From Chrysomallon squamiferum (taxonomy: Eukaryota > Mollusca > Gastropoda > Neomphalida > Peltospiridae), in the NCBI GenBank assembly GCA_012295275.1, contig CM022671.1:25890322-25954321 (forward strand): a stretch of DNA of 64,000 nt, given 5' to 3'. The notes under the pieces were generated by a model that ran no database searches, was not told the DNA's origin, and saw nothing but the letters and a program-made list of their open reading frames with translations. Positions 51,240-63,506 of the stretch are shown in pieces. The translations under genes and the position numbers were made by a program. How positions within the stretch are numbered: position 1 is the first letter of the stretch; every line of letters begins with the position of its first letter.

Positions 51240-51930
51240 TTACAGAAAAAATTTGTTGATTTATTTATACATTTTATTTTTCAGTTTTATATATTGTATT
51301 TTGGATATTTAAATCATTTTTTTTTTAATATTTATTACACTTAGTGATTCAAAGTTTTTATACAGCAGATATTTGTCTTCTTTTAATACATTTTATATTT
51401 TAGATTTTTAAAATTTGTTGATTTATTTTAAACCGTATTATTATTTTTTAGATATCTTTTGGTTTTATATATTTTTTTGAATATTTTATGTTTTAAATAA
51501 ACACATTTTATAAGTTTTTTTTATACATATATATTTTCTTTTTTTTAATTACATATTTTAGATATTTTTTTTTTTAAACATATTATATTTTAGATGTTTA
51601 AATATTTTTTAATATTTTTTTTTATTTTATAATTTAAATATTTTTTTTTTTTTATACATTTTTTACATTTGATATTTAATTTATTGTTTTAACATTTTGT
51701 GTATAAGATATTTAACTGCTTATTTTACATTTATATTTTAGATGCACAACTCACGTTTTTAAACACCTTTTGTGCATCAGCTATTTCACTTCTTTTTATA
51801 CATTTTTGTATTTCAGATATTTAACTGTTTTTAAAATATATTTTATGCATCAGATATTTAGATTTTATTTTAATACATTTTGTATTTCAGATATTTAACT
51901 ATTTTTAAAATATTTTTGCATCGTATATTT
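51240..51930. repeat. Degenerate T-rich minisatellite
   Basis: The phrase ATACATTTTxTATTTxAGATATTTAA recurs a dozen or so times with a variable spacing of about 40-60 bp. Copies differ greatly in T-run length. Confidence 0.75.
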
Positions 51931-51940
51931 CTCACACACA

Positions 51941-51992
<52 letters not shown>
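51931..51992. repeat. (CA)n microsatellite
   Basis: More than 25 CA units with one GA interruption, directly abutting the T-rich minisatellite. Confidence 0.95.
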
Positions 51993-51995
<3 letters not shown>

Positions 51996-52112
51996 TGTTA
52001 GAGCCTTTTGATCTCACCTCATATATTTATCTGCAGTAATGTTTTCTGGATTACTATCAAAGAAAAATACATTAAAGAGTATTTACGATCTCCGGTGAAA
52101 GATTGTTGACCG

Positions 52113-52124
52113 GGGGGGGGGGGT
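52113..52124. repeat. Poly(G) tract
   Basis: A run of about twelve G, rare in this AT-rich sequence and prone to length errors. Confidence 0.9.
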
Positions 52125-52227
52125 ATTACTCTGTTTAAGAACTACCTGCATACATGTACAACTGCACTAATTAAGAGGAAAATCTCAACAAACAAGGGTT
52201 TCTGGGAGCACTTTTAAGAAATACTAC

Positions 52228-52600
52228 CATAGAAAATACCAGCTTGAACTGGGAGCTTATTTTTCAGATTTATGACTTAGAATTATTTACTCTACAAATT
52301 AGCAGAGAAATCTAGACTAGCAAAGGTCAGTGTGAGTATTTTATAATGAATACGAACATACAAAATACCACCTTGCCTGATATTTAATTTTTCAATCTTT
52401 ATGACTTTGATAGATCTGTATATTCTACCATACAAAATACCATTTTGCCTGATATTTAATTTTTCAATTTTTATGATTTTGATAGATCTGTATATTCTAT
52501 TAATAAGTATTTTATAACAAACACTAACACACAAAATACCACCTTGGCTGATATTTAATTTTTCACATCTGTGGCTTTGATAGATTTTATATTTTACTAA
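52228..52600. repeat. Diverged tandem repeat, 3-4 copies
   Basis: ACAAAATACCACCTTGCCTG followed by ATATTTAATTTTTCA and a GATAGATCTGTATATTCT tail recurs at about 52359, 52432 and 52531; an older relative is at 52231. Confidence 0.8.
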
Positions 52601-53375
52601 TAAATAAAGCTATAATTATAAATAAATAAATTAGTTGTAAAAAAAATATTACAATAAAAAATAAAAAGGAATGATATATTATTAAAAAAAAGTCATGTGT
52701 AGAAGACAGTTTTCTGGGAAGTAGTATTATTAACAACAAATAAAAAAACTTGTGATAGTCATGTGATGAATGAATACTTAGATGTAACAGATGCTCTGCA
52801 ATAACAATAATTTACTCTTAATTAACAAAAACCTGCGAGATGCTTTTCTGTTTCATGTTTTATTTTACATAAATTAATTACTCTTAGAAAAATACAGATC
52901 TTGAAATTGATTTTAGTTCTAAGAAAGAAGAGAAAATAAAAGAAGGAAAGAAAAAAGTGAGAGGGAAAAGAAAAAGAATATTAAGTCAAAGCAAAATAAC
53001 AATAAAAACAAATCAATATTGATCACTTTATCACAAGTCAAAAAAATTATCTTTTTTTTTGTTAATTTACTTATTCATTGTCATAAATCTTCTGTTAACC
53101 TAAACTATTTATAGATTAGTTCATTTTTTTTTTAAATAAATTTTGCAACAGTGAAGTCATATCTCATATCAGCAATTTACACACCCATTTGTCATTCTGG
53201 ACAAAATGAAAGCAAATTTCACCAATATCTTTTACATTACACAATGTCATGACTCCAGATATTGTTGACTTAAGGAAATGAGGTTACGAGACTGCAATAC
53301 ATGTTTTAGTATTCATACCTCAGTATGAATAGACTCAGTTATAATCAAATATGTATGAAAATGCATTGGTATTGT

Positions 53376-53382
<7 letters not shown>

Positions 53383-53413
<31 letters not shown>
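53383..53413. repeat. (TA)n microsatellite
   Basis: About 15 TA units in the large intron. Confidence 0.95.
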
Positions 53414-53419
<6 letters not shown>

Positions 53420-54109
53420 TCTGACTGTGATAGCTAAGATTATGTAATTGTACATATGCATACACAGGGTGAGTTTATTTTATAATTTGTTTCAAAAAGA
53501 AATTTTTCATGTGTTATTTGTCCCAGTGTATCAGTTTATCAAGTGACCACTTTTGGTCAAAGTTTTTCTTTTGAGGTGAATACATTCTTAACATGTAAAA
53601 ATAATTTATAAAGAAAATATGAAATACTATTTGAGAAAAAGCCTGTTTTACTAGTGTAAGGTGTATCAGCCATTTTCAGAGTTTTTTATTTGGCACTGTG
53701 ACACATTTGAACTGAGCCACTGACTGAGAAATGTTAAAAGGGGATTTTCTGTGTTTCATGTTCATGTTGTATCCTTTTCTGACAGGAATCCAAGAAAAGC
53801 TCACAAAAAAAAAAGTTTTATTTAAAAAAATTTAAAAAATATGTTGAGAATAGCTGAGTTATATTATTAATTTTATAATAACCAATTATTCTCATCTGAT
53901 TTTTTTATATATATATATATATATTTTTTAAATAATATGGTTTGGGTTATTTTTATAATGGTAAATATATGATTAGAAAGATAAGACATTTTAATTAAAG
54001 ATTAAAAAAAAAACATTCATATTTATTATTATTCCTTTTTTTTTAAATCAGAAATTTGAATGCAGAATGCAAAAAGGTAGAAATGACTAATGGTGTTCAT
54101 CCACTGATC

Positions 54110-54216
54110 TGTTGATCTGTTGATCTGTTTATTTCTCTCTTATATATATATATATATATATAGATCAACAGATACATATATATATAGATATATCTGTTTA
54201 TCTCTCTTTCTCTCTC

Positions 54217-54264
<48 letters not shown>
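54110..54264. repeat. (TA)n and (CTAT)n microsatellites with a flanking inverted repeat
   Basis: ATCTGTTGATCT (54115-54126) and its reverse complement AGATCAACAGAT (54162-54173) bracket a (TA)n run. A (CTAT)n tract follows at about 54217-54262. It lies about 260 bp upstream of the first coding exon of the CaaX gene. Confidence 0.9.
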
Positions 54265-54545
54265 GTTTAACTATCAACTACAAAGAAAACCAGGAAAGGA
54301 GGAAGCAGAATTAAAGCAAATAAAAATGAGATGAAAAGTTATAATTTTTAGTATGCTCATTTAAAAATTGTTTCATGAAAGATTAATTGTCACAGAACTG
54401 TTAATTAATACTAGTAATATACTACTAGCACTGGGTATCCACCTGCAGCTGTTGTCATAGCAACAACACAATCTCTTGAAACTTATTTATATTATTATTT
54501 TTTTTTTTTTTTCATTCGACAGAACTACATTAAAAACAAGACACC

Positions 54546-56463
54546 ATGAGTTCTGAAGAAGTTACCGAGGTGGTCGTTCACTCAGAAGTCACCAAAAGTC
54601 ATGAGTCTTTGAAAAAGATCGCAGACGGACCTGTCCAGAATGGAATAACAGAGCCAGTCAAGGAAGGCTCTGAAGAGAAACCTGCTGAGGAGGAGAGCAA
54701 TGAAGAGAAAGCTGCTGAGGACAGCAGTGAGGCAAAACCTGCAGAAGAAGTCTCTGAAGCTAAAACTGGTGAGGAGGGCAGTGAAGTAAAAGCTGCAGAG
54801 GAACAGACTGCAACAGAAGCCGGGGAAAAAAAAGCAGAAGATGCTAAAAGTGGGAAAGAGAGTCCGGTGAAAGATGCAGCAGTGACAGAAGATGCTGTCA
54901 AGGATGAGGTCGATGCTCCCATAACACAGCCAAAACGAGAAGCTGAAGTGCCAGCCTCTGAGGAATCAGTCACAGCTGAAACAGCAGAATCAGGTCCTGA
55001 AACTCAAGCTCCTCCAGAAGTCCCAGCTGATGAAGTGAAAGAAGCTTCAAAGGATGAAGAACAAGCAGAAGATAAAAAGGAAACACCCGAAGGTTAGTCT
55101 ACAGTCTGCTTCAGCAGCGCATACAAAATTGTAAAGTAAATTAATGTAAACATATGTAGCCTGTCCTTCACTATAAGAATATGTTCAAATAACAGAAACA
55201 ACTTTATCATAACAATAGATGGGTTTTATTATTACTGCTTTTAAAACTGTATAAACCATCTATCATAGTTATTCAGAAGACCTGAACAATTGAAATATGT
55301 TGTATTATAGAATATAAAAAATAAAATAATAATAATAAAATAAATTAATGTGATGCTAAAGCAGTGAAATCACTGATTAATGCAGTTAATTATTTGAAAA
55401 TAAACTTTTTTGTTTGTTCTGCTAGTGATTAGTGAACAGTTCAAATATTTCCAAAATCATTTTGACAAAGTTTTAAATGTTAACCTCTGGATTTTCATTT
55501 TTATTATTATTGTTATTATTATTATTAACCCATAGTTTATAGTTTTTCAAAGATTATGAAAGGTGAAAGGAAAAAAATACATAAATAAATAAAATAAAAA
55601 ACAGTGATAAGATTAATAAAGGTACAATGATAATTCTTCTTTAAGTTCCCAGCATTTGAATTTGTGAAACAATCTTAAACAAACTTGGAATAAATAAAAT
55701 GATACATTTGATTTCGTTCCTTACAGAGCAACAAACGACTGAAGTGACTTTAATAGTAACTGATGCACCCAAAGATGAAGCTGAGCAAACAGCAGAAGAT
55801 TCCACAGCAGCCACAACTGAAAAACCAGAAGAAGCAGGAGAAAGTGGTTCAGTTCCCGAATCCTCTGAAACGATAAAACAAGAAGAAGAAGTCACAGCTG
55901 AAACTAAAGATGACGAAGAAACAAAGGAGAAATCAGTGATGCCAAGTGAAGAAAACAAAGAACCGACAGGTGACAGCATGGCTGTTGATCTCACTGATGA
56001 AGAAAAGCAATTGGCTGCATCCTCATTGCAGGACCAGACGGCAGAAAAAGAAGTACTCACCAAACTGGTGGATGACAACGCCAAGTTGCAGAAAGATTTT
56101 GGAGAACTGGAAGGAGGTCAGTCAACAAACAGAGATATGATTATTGCTCTCAAGGATGAGCTGGCCGCTTTGAAAGCAGCAAATAAATTGCTGGAAGATA
56201 AAATAACCTCTCTTGAAAACGAGAACAAGAAGTTGATGGAGTTTGAAGAATGGGGTAAAAATAATGGACAGAAAATGAAAGACACAATGCTAAAGTTGCA
56301 GGATTTAACAGTTCAGCATGAAGAAAAGGATAAAAGGATCATAAACCTTGAGAAAGAGTTGAGTGCTACGAATGCACGACTTCAAAATTCTGAGAGGGAA
56401 CTGGCATCAGCATCGAAGCCTGTCGGAGATCAAGGTCAATCGAAGAGCTGTGCTATAATGTAA
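54546..56463 (+). CDS. Acidic coiled-coil protein with a C-terminal CaaX box (CAIM)
   Basis: I do not recognise a named family. Exons 54546-55092 and 55727-56463 join in phase (GAA G / AG) and give 427 residues. The start ATG follows ACACC, a good context, 23 nt after an acceptor at 54521-54522. Residues about 35-90 carry loose 11-residue repeats of the type SEEKPAEEESN, SEAKPAEEVSE, SEVKAAEE. Residues to about 290 are Glu/Ala/Lys-rich and likely disordered. Residues about 300-410 form a predicted heptad coiled coil (LKDELAALKAANKLLEDKI, LENENKKLMEFEEW, then INLEKELSATNARL). The protein ends QSKSCAIM: Cys424-Ala-Ile-Met fits a CaaX signal, and Met at the end usually means farnesylation. Human lamin B1 also ends CAIM, but no lamin rod or Ig-like tail is seen. 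No signal peptide or membrane helix. Predicted to be a membrane-tethered filament-like or adaptor protein; that role is inference. Confidence 0.85.
55093..55726 (+). other. Intron between the two coding exons of the CaaX gene
   Basis: Starts GTTAGT and ends TTACAG. It is AT-rich with (AAT)n and (TTA)n tracts and has no other visible element. Confidence 0.85.
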
Positions 56464-58860
56464 CATACAGTTATGAAAGCTTTGTTGTATTTTAATAATC
56501 AGTTCAGAATATATTTATTTCAGTCTTAGACATCCAAGCTAGAAAACTTACAATAAAGATTGAAACTTGCACAGAAGTTATGATGATGTTTTATCTTGTC
56601 TAGAATCAAGAAGCTTGACAGACAAAAACTTACAGAGGAATCTAATGTATATTGTTTGATATAATGTACACCATCTGAAGTCTTCTATCATTTATGTTGT
56701 AATATTTAAATTAATTATGATTCAAAACATTTTACAACAGTAAATTACATAATGAATAGAGAACAATTAAAAAATCTAGAATTTTAAAATGAAAGACATT
56801 CTTTATTTTTATTTTAAATTATTTCTTATAGTTTTATGAAAATGTTACTTTATTATATTCTCAAAATAATTAATAATAATAAGAAGAAGAAGTAAAAAAC
56901 CAATAAAAAACTCATAAATTAATTATATTGAAGTGAGTGACTTTTTCTAAGAAATGTGTCCTGTTATATTAATAATACTTTATTTATTTATATATTTATT
57001 TATTTATTCATTCATTCTAGTCCTATTAATAATGGTAGATGAATTGAAATGTGATATTATGTTAATGACCAGAGAGTGATTATGTTATTTTATAAAATAA
57101 AATAAATTGGCTTGTTAAGTTTTGAAATGCAAAGACTAATTATGGAATACCATAACATTAACATTGATAAATATTTTGCAGATACAGAAAAAAAAAACCA
57201 AAAACATTTTGTTTGGTAAAATTGGTAAATTATTGATAATTTTTAAAATAAAATTTGTAAAGTGAATGAAAATGATTAACATTAATATTGAATCTTAATT
57301 TTGAAAAAAAAGAAAAAAAAGAGAAATCTAACAACATTTGTTGAGAATACAATTTATAAATCATTATTAGATTAATAATTATGAAGATTTATTATTGTAC
57401 CCAATATCTTTAAATTTATAATATGTACATAACACACGAGAATATATTTATTATATTTAAAAACATCTAAATGTACATAGTTTAATAGTTTATAAAGCAT
57501 TTGGTATTCTGTGATACTGATTTTTATATGTTTAGTATGTAAATATTTATATTTAATGTTTAATATATACACATATGCTACCTGTGATATTTTGAAAATA
57601 TTACTTACTGTCTATCAGAAAAGATTGGTGAATTTAAAATTTAGTGAAATCAATACCAGTGATATAATGATACTTTATAATTTCAATAAATATCAAATAT
57701 TTAAGATAATGTCACACAAGATTTTTTTTTTTTTCCTGCAGATATAGTCAAATGTCCAGTTAAAAATGCTTGTCTCCAACTAATTTCAACAGAATAACAC
57801 TTTTATAGTTCAGTTTGAAATTTTCAGCACTAAAATTAGTTTTAATGGAAATATGACATGAATTACACCAAAATTTAAAATTTTCTACTTTAAAAATCAT
57901 TTATAACTTTTTGTAGTTGTAAGCACTGGAACAATAAAAATCCATTTTTGAAAAATCAGAGTTGGTGGTATTGTTAAAAAATTAATGTATTTTTAAAACT
58001 TTAGTTTGATTTGATTTTGTTCATAAAGCTTAGCATTTGCTATTCATTAACATTTTATGTTTTCCAATATTTTCTGATTTATAAGATCTAAAATTTAAAA
58101 ATGATTATAACTAGGATAATTTAAAACTTGAATATTACTACAGAGCAATAATTTATACACATTATATACAGATATAGATATAGATAATTGTATTTATTTT
58201 CCCCCACATTTTTTGGCTTTATTTTATATTTTGTAAATATTATTTTATATCCACACATATAAATTAAAAAATAAAATTCTTTCCTTTTTTTTTCATTCAG
58301 TGTGTTGACAATCATCTATTAAAAGCACTCATTATATAAAATATGTTTAAATATAAAAATCTTTAATGTTTTGCTGGAATGATTTATATAATATCTTCGT
58401 CAGTCTATCTATTTTACACATATATTTCAGAATAATGTGATATACATATGTATATTTTTACAGCTAGGGATGTGATACCAAGATAACTATGCTTTTAAAC
58501 AATACATATATTATTTTAAATAATTAAAACATTTTGTGTCAGTTTATTTTAATATGCTATAATTTCTGAAATAGTATGGTTGCAATATCTCTAAATTGTT
58601 TCACTCTAAATTTAGCCAAAAGTCTGACAAATTATAGTTATTTTTATTTAAAAAAAAAAACATTAATTTATTTTGGTATTTTACGAAATTTGGCAGTTTT
58701 TGAATAAAACTATGACAAGCTTATTGAATATTGCTTTGTTGTATATACAAACTTTTTTTTTTTTTTAAATGTAAATAGTTTCATTGTTGCTGTATTGTTC
58801 TTGTTCATGTCAAATGTGTCCATATTTGCATCACTGCAAATAAATGAATATTTTTACATT
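56464..58860 (+). other. 3'UTR of the CaaX coiled-coil gene
   Basis: AT-rich non-coding sequence. A proximal AATAAA lies at 56552-56557, which would give a UTR of about 110 nt. A distal AATAAA at 58839-58844, followed by TTGTTGTTTTGC, could give a UTR of about 2.4 kb. Which is used cannot be told from sequence. Confidence 0.45.
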
Positions 58861-59098
58861 GTTGTTTTGCTATTTATAACACAGAATAGAAATACTTTGT
58901 AGAAAAGAGAAAATAACCTGAATTATCAGAAATCTGGTACAGAACACAAAAAGTCTATATGTGTTGTTTAGATTTTCTTCTCTTTTTGTTGCTGTTGTTA
59001 TTTTTTAGGATATAATTTAAACTAAATACCCTTTAATTATATAAATATTTAATTAAAAATATATATATATATAAAAATAAATAAATAAAAATATGCTC

Positions 59099-59101
<3 letters not shown>

Positions 59102-59160
<59 letters not shown>
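59102..59160. repeat. (AT)n microsatellite
   Basis: Nearly 30 uninterrupted TA units, followed by GTATGTATCTATG. Confidence 0.97.
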
Positions 59161-59168
<8 letters not shown>

Positions 59169-59514
59169 CTATGTATACATACACATGAGTATAAAAAATA
59201 AAATAAAAAATAAAATAAATTGAAAACAAAAAAATGATAATAATAAAAGCAAGTAAATAAATCAAAAACATAATAAATAAAAATGAAAAACATTAAAAAA
59301 TTCAATTTTGCTTTTAAAATGCATTGAGCTAAAATGGCTTACTGTGCTGAAAATACTGGTGTGTTGTCACAACATTATTTTGTGTATTTGGTCAAGTTGT
59401 TTGAATCTCCAAACAGTCCCTTGAACTAACTAAAATAAATTTCATGATACCCATTTAATCACTTTATCAACTATCAGACTAGATAAACATTGTGTCTAAA
59501 TTCATAGATTTCAC

Positions 59515-59880
59515 TGCATAAAAATAAACCTGCGACATTTCATTAGAAGAATCACATACTTTGTGTTTTGCCCACACCACTTTTCAAGAATCATTTACAA
59601 AAATCTATATTTTATTGATATTCTCCACAGAATTACTTAGTGAAATCATTTCAAGATTACATTTGGCAGAATTTTATGTCTAACATAATCATTTTTAGTG
59701 GCATGTATTCTTAGCTGAATAAAAATGGCTGAATCACATCACTTTTCAAGAATTATGCTGGTATATGTTCTCCACAGAATTAATTAGAGAAATCTTTAAC
59801 ATTATATTTGGCAGAAACATCAGATCTAATGCAATCATTTAGTGACATACTGCTGGAAAAAAATAAAAAAAACAGCTGAT
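59515..59880. repeat. Diverged ~163-bp tandem duplication
   Basis: CACTTTTCAAGAAT(C/T), then ATTCTCCACAGAATTA or GTTCTCCACAGAATTA, then ATTTGGCAGAA and AATCATTTxTAGTG(G)CAT occur in the same order in two copies starting at about 59577 and 59739. Identity is moderate with small indels. Confidence 0.75.
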
Positions 59881-61176
59881 GAGATTTGCAGGATTAAATT
59901 AAAATATTTCCCAATTATAATAGTTTGTGTACAAATCTTAATAAATGTTTTGTAAAGAAGTGTCTAAAAGAGAAAAAATAACACAACAAGTAAGAGAAAT
60001 ATATATGAGATAGTTTTATTTCAGTGTCGTTGTCTTAGACAGTACATTCTCCAGATACACACACAGTTTGACCAGGTTCTTCTCTATGCATTGTAATTAC
60101 AAAATAAAACAAGTTACACTGATACAGATAATCATTTACCACTGTTTACTGTTTCAGGGGATGAAAATAAGAATTTACGTTTCACAAAACTACTAAACTG
60201 ACAGTGTATGAAAAAATGCGAAACAAAGTGATCTGATGTTTGTTACCTGATCCAAGAGCAGACAAATCTTTTGTCAACTCTGACTAGTATTTTCAAAAAT
60301 GCATTCAGTAATTAATCATTTTAATTACTTTCAAAATTAAGAAACAAATTCTGTTTTAAAATGTCAAAACAAAAATGGATACATTTTTAATAATAATTTT
60401 GGAAAAAAATATACAGTGCAATTTAGAGACATGACTGTTTAATTAAGTAAAACGTAAAAAATAATTTGCCTATCAAAATATTTGATTTATTTCAGCAAGT
60501 ATTACAAAAATTAACATATTTTACTTTTTTACTTCATCATCTTTCTTTAAAAATTTTTTTTTCTTTTTATTAAATTTATATTTAATAGTACTATACAAGC
60601 CTAATGATGTGTATTTTTATTGGATTTAACTTGGCCATTAGTAACCAATCACAGGCATGAACAGTTTTCATTCATCCACTGATCAAAGAATGCTTTCCAC
60701 ATTTTTTTTATGTTTTGTTTCTTTTCTTTTTATCTCTCACATACTGAGCCACTCTCTACACAGACCAAGAACCAGACACCTGTGATTAGAGACAGGTGGT
60801 GATTTGTAACTCATCACAAGTTACAAGTTAATAAAATTAATAATTACACAAAATAAAATAAAATTTAATGATACAATTTGTAAAAAAGTCATTTGTACCT
60901 TACAAGTAAATGAAAAACTAGAGTAATATTTAAACTTAATTGATCTGAATAATGAAACTGGTAATAAATTTAACTGTATTAATTTTGTAGCTCGTATAGT
61001 ATAATGTAGCAATGACCACAATAAACTGAGTGTAAGAATGTCTAATATGATGTATGTAAGGTTATGTTTTGGTTATGGGTGGTGATGAGTTTTATTCCTT
61101 TAAAAGTATAAGTATATGCATTCTACAGAATAATTAATATCTACATATAATTTATTCAACTTATTCTTTTATTCAG

Positions 61177-61960
61177 ACAAACTTAACACTGGTGATTCTT
61201 ATGACATTTACAGACATCCATATCCTATAAATTTGGGTGGAAAAAGAAAAAGAATCCCAATTCTGAAGACTATAGATATTTTTTCAGCTGGTGACAATGA
61301 CATTGGATACAGACAAAATAGATCATCCAATTCAACTGTCTAACAAGGTTCCCTTTAAACAATACCACTAATGGATTCTACTTTCAATGCATCAAGAAAT
61401 AAAAGACCACAAGAAGAATCATTAGGAAGTCTTGGTCTTCCAGTGTTGTTCTGTTCTCTAGGAAGGACATTCATCTAATACAGACAGCTTAACAGATCTA
61501 CAACATCAAACACTGATGCCTTAAAATGGTGCCGATGGAAACTGGAGAAAGACGAAAACAAATTCTACACAGAAATCATCATCCACTAACTGATGACTTG
61601 CCAGTACCTGATATCACTGAAAGACTGAAGGAATCAGCTACCAGTGACACTGAAGAGAATACAAGCAGCAGTTAATAAGTCAAGTGCAAAGAAGAGGAAG
61701 AGGAAGAAATATTTTTCAAACATACAGAAAAATACAGTGACCAATACACTGTCTGTGGTCAACACTGAATCTGGTGATGTTTTAGATGATGTTTACCCAA
61801 GTGCTTCATGACGATGATCCTGTTCCACTTGTAGGAGATGGTAGCAATATTCTTAACACTGGTGATCATTGTGATGTCTATAGACCCCATATGCCACATA
61901 AAAAAATGCATACATGTAACTTGTAAGAATATGAGAATAAAGTCATCTACCCTAACCCTG
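61177..61960 (+). pseudogene. Decayed, internally repetitive coding-like sequence
   Basis: After a good acceptor (TTCTTTTATTCAG, ending 61176) an open frame runs 55 codons to a stop at 61341-61343 and contains KLNTGDSYDIYRHPYP and KRKRIPILKTIDIF. A second short frame, 61526-61675, reads MVPMETGERRKQ to DDLPVPDITERLKES. A third has KKRKRKKYF and ESGDVLDDVYPS, and a fourth NILNTGDHCDVYRPHMP. The motif (T/S)GDxxD(I/V)YR recurs in different frames, so the stretch looks like a repeat-bearing coding sequence broken by indels and stops. AATAAA follows at about 61935. It could also be a terminal exon (61177-61343) of an unseen or alternative transcript. No family recognised. Confidence 0.4.
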
Positions 61961-63473
61961 CAGTCTTGTTGTTAAACCATCTACCCATACTACTACATTA
62001 TTATTATTATTATGATTATTATTATTATTTCAGATTACAAAAATTAAAGATTTTTTATTTTAAAAGAGGCTTTTCCTATTTAATTCTAATTATTTTACAA
62101 TCATGTCAGTTCTAAATTGTAAAAAAATTAAACAGGTTTTATTTTAAAATTTGAATACCAGATGTGTCTTTTTTTTCCATTTTTTTTTTTTTTTCATACC
62201 TATATAACAATAAAACAAAACACAGAATATAAATCTATCAATTTATAAGTAGAAAGGTATAGCCATCAATACATTTCCAACTGGTTACATGATTTTCTAA
62301 GTTTCACTCGCATATTAAATACAGCTGAAAGTTAAACATTTACTGCATTGAGCACATACTTGGGTTTGTGTATCTGAAGAAATAGGGAGAATGACTGATT
62401 CATAACCTTTATTACAATGATATATAATCTGTGTACAAGTAATGATAAAAATATATATTTTCTGTTTACTAACAAAGCCACTCACACCAATAATACGGTC
62501 AACCATGTGGTTTTATTATGCAAATGGTCCAGTCAGTACATATTTATAATGACAAATAAAATATTAAAAATAAATATATATTGAAATGAAAATAGTGCTC
62601 GGATTTCATTTCAGTTATTTGGCACCAAGTTGTATTTACATTGTTACAACATTTTAAGTTTCTGATTCTGTGGAGCAGAATAATTTCTGTTTATATGATT
62701 AGTTATTAAGTTTTGATATCAAATCTTAATTCTTTGTACTGATTTTACTACAATTTAATTTTACATTCATTTTTTTTTTTTTTTTTTTTTTTTTTAGATT
62801 TTAATGTATATTAAAAAAAATCCAAAACAAAGAAGCTGAGAAAAAAAAAAAAAAAAAAAATTCTCTTCAGCAGTAGGAGACACAAAACAAAATAATAATT
62901 TTAAAAATTATTAAATTCTCAGAATGAGGAATAATGTATTATGCATTCCCGTAGACCATAGAACTCAGGAACTTTGAAATGCTGTACAAAACAAAAATAG
63001 ATTTATATTATGCACACATAAACCCCCAATACCAGTTCCTTTATATACAAAAAATATACAACCTTGTGTTTCTTACTACATCTCACCCCATTAGCCCTTT
63101 TCACTTTCATTCCTTTTCTACATGCATTTCATGGATGCACACATATATATATGTACAATGTGCAAAAATATATTATGCAAATGTATAAGGTTGTATGTAA
63201 AATGGCCGATATTTGGGAAGCTAATATTTTTCAAAAGGAATATTCAGTTGAACTTTAACATATATCAGCATCTCTTAAAATGTGCCATTACTGATGCACA
63301 CACACACAGCCTAAATATATTGCAAATGTACATAGTTCCAAATGATTGTCTTCTTTGTTACTTCAAGCAATCTTTGCTAACAATAAAGTAAGCTAATAAT
63401 TTAATGTGTTTATCAGAATATGTAAAGGCAGACATTTTTTCTTTTGTGACATTTCATTTATAGAAATATATAC

Positions 63474-63506
<33 letters not shown>

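Larger units (their letters stand above)
42736..54522 (+). other. Probable ~11.8-kb first intron, rich in tandem repeats
   Basis: No coding exon is visible on either strand; the longer ORFs inside it are translations of CA/TG/TA repeats. The main contents are listed as separate repeat features: compound microsatellites, 30-160-bp tandem repeats, a 40-bp minisatellite and a decayed tRNA-like SINE. The ends are the GTGAGT donor at 42736 and the acceptor at 54521-54522. Confidence 0.4.
58861..61140. other. Non-coding region with simple repeats and a diverged duplication
   Basis: No supported gene. It holds a long (AT)n tract and a diverged tandem duplication near 59.5-59.9 kb (listed separately). 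The remainder is AT-rich sequence with nothing recognised. Confidence 0.45.

Noticed and set aside
54599-54973. 124-codon Ser/Ala-rich ORF opposite the CaaX gene
   Set aside because: Antisense shadow of a Glu/Ala-codon-rich exon; no splice sites or start context support it.
55641-56084. 147-codon Ser/Val-rich ORF opposite the second CaaX exon
   Set aside because: Antisense shadow of the coiled-coil exon.
54546-56463. Lamin identity for the CaaX coiled-coil protein
   Set aside because: Only the CAIM ending is shared; there is no intermediate-filament rod consensus, nuclear localisation signal next to the rod, or Ig-like tail.
59033-59305. Minus-strand ORFs rich in Tyr-Ile
   Set aside because: They read through a long (AT)n tract and have no coding character.
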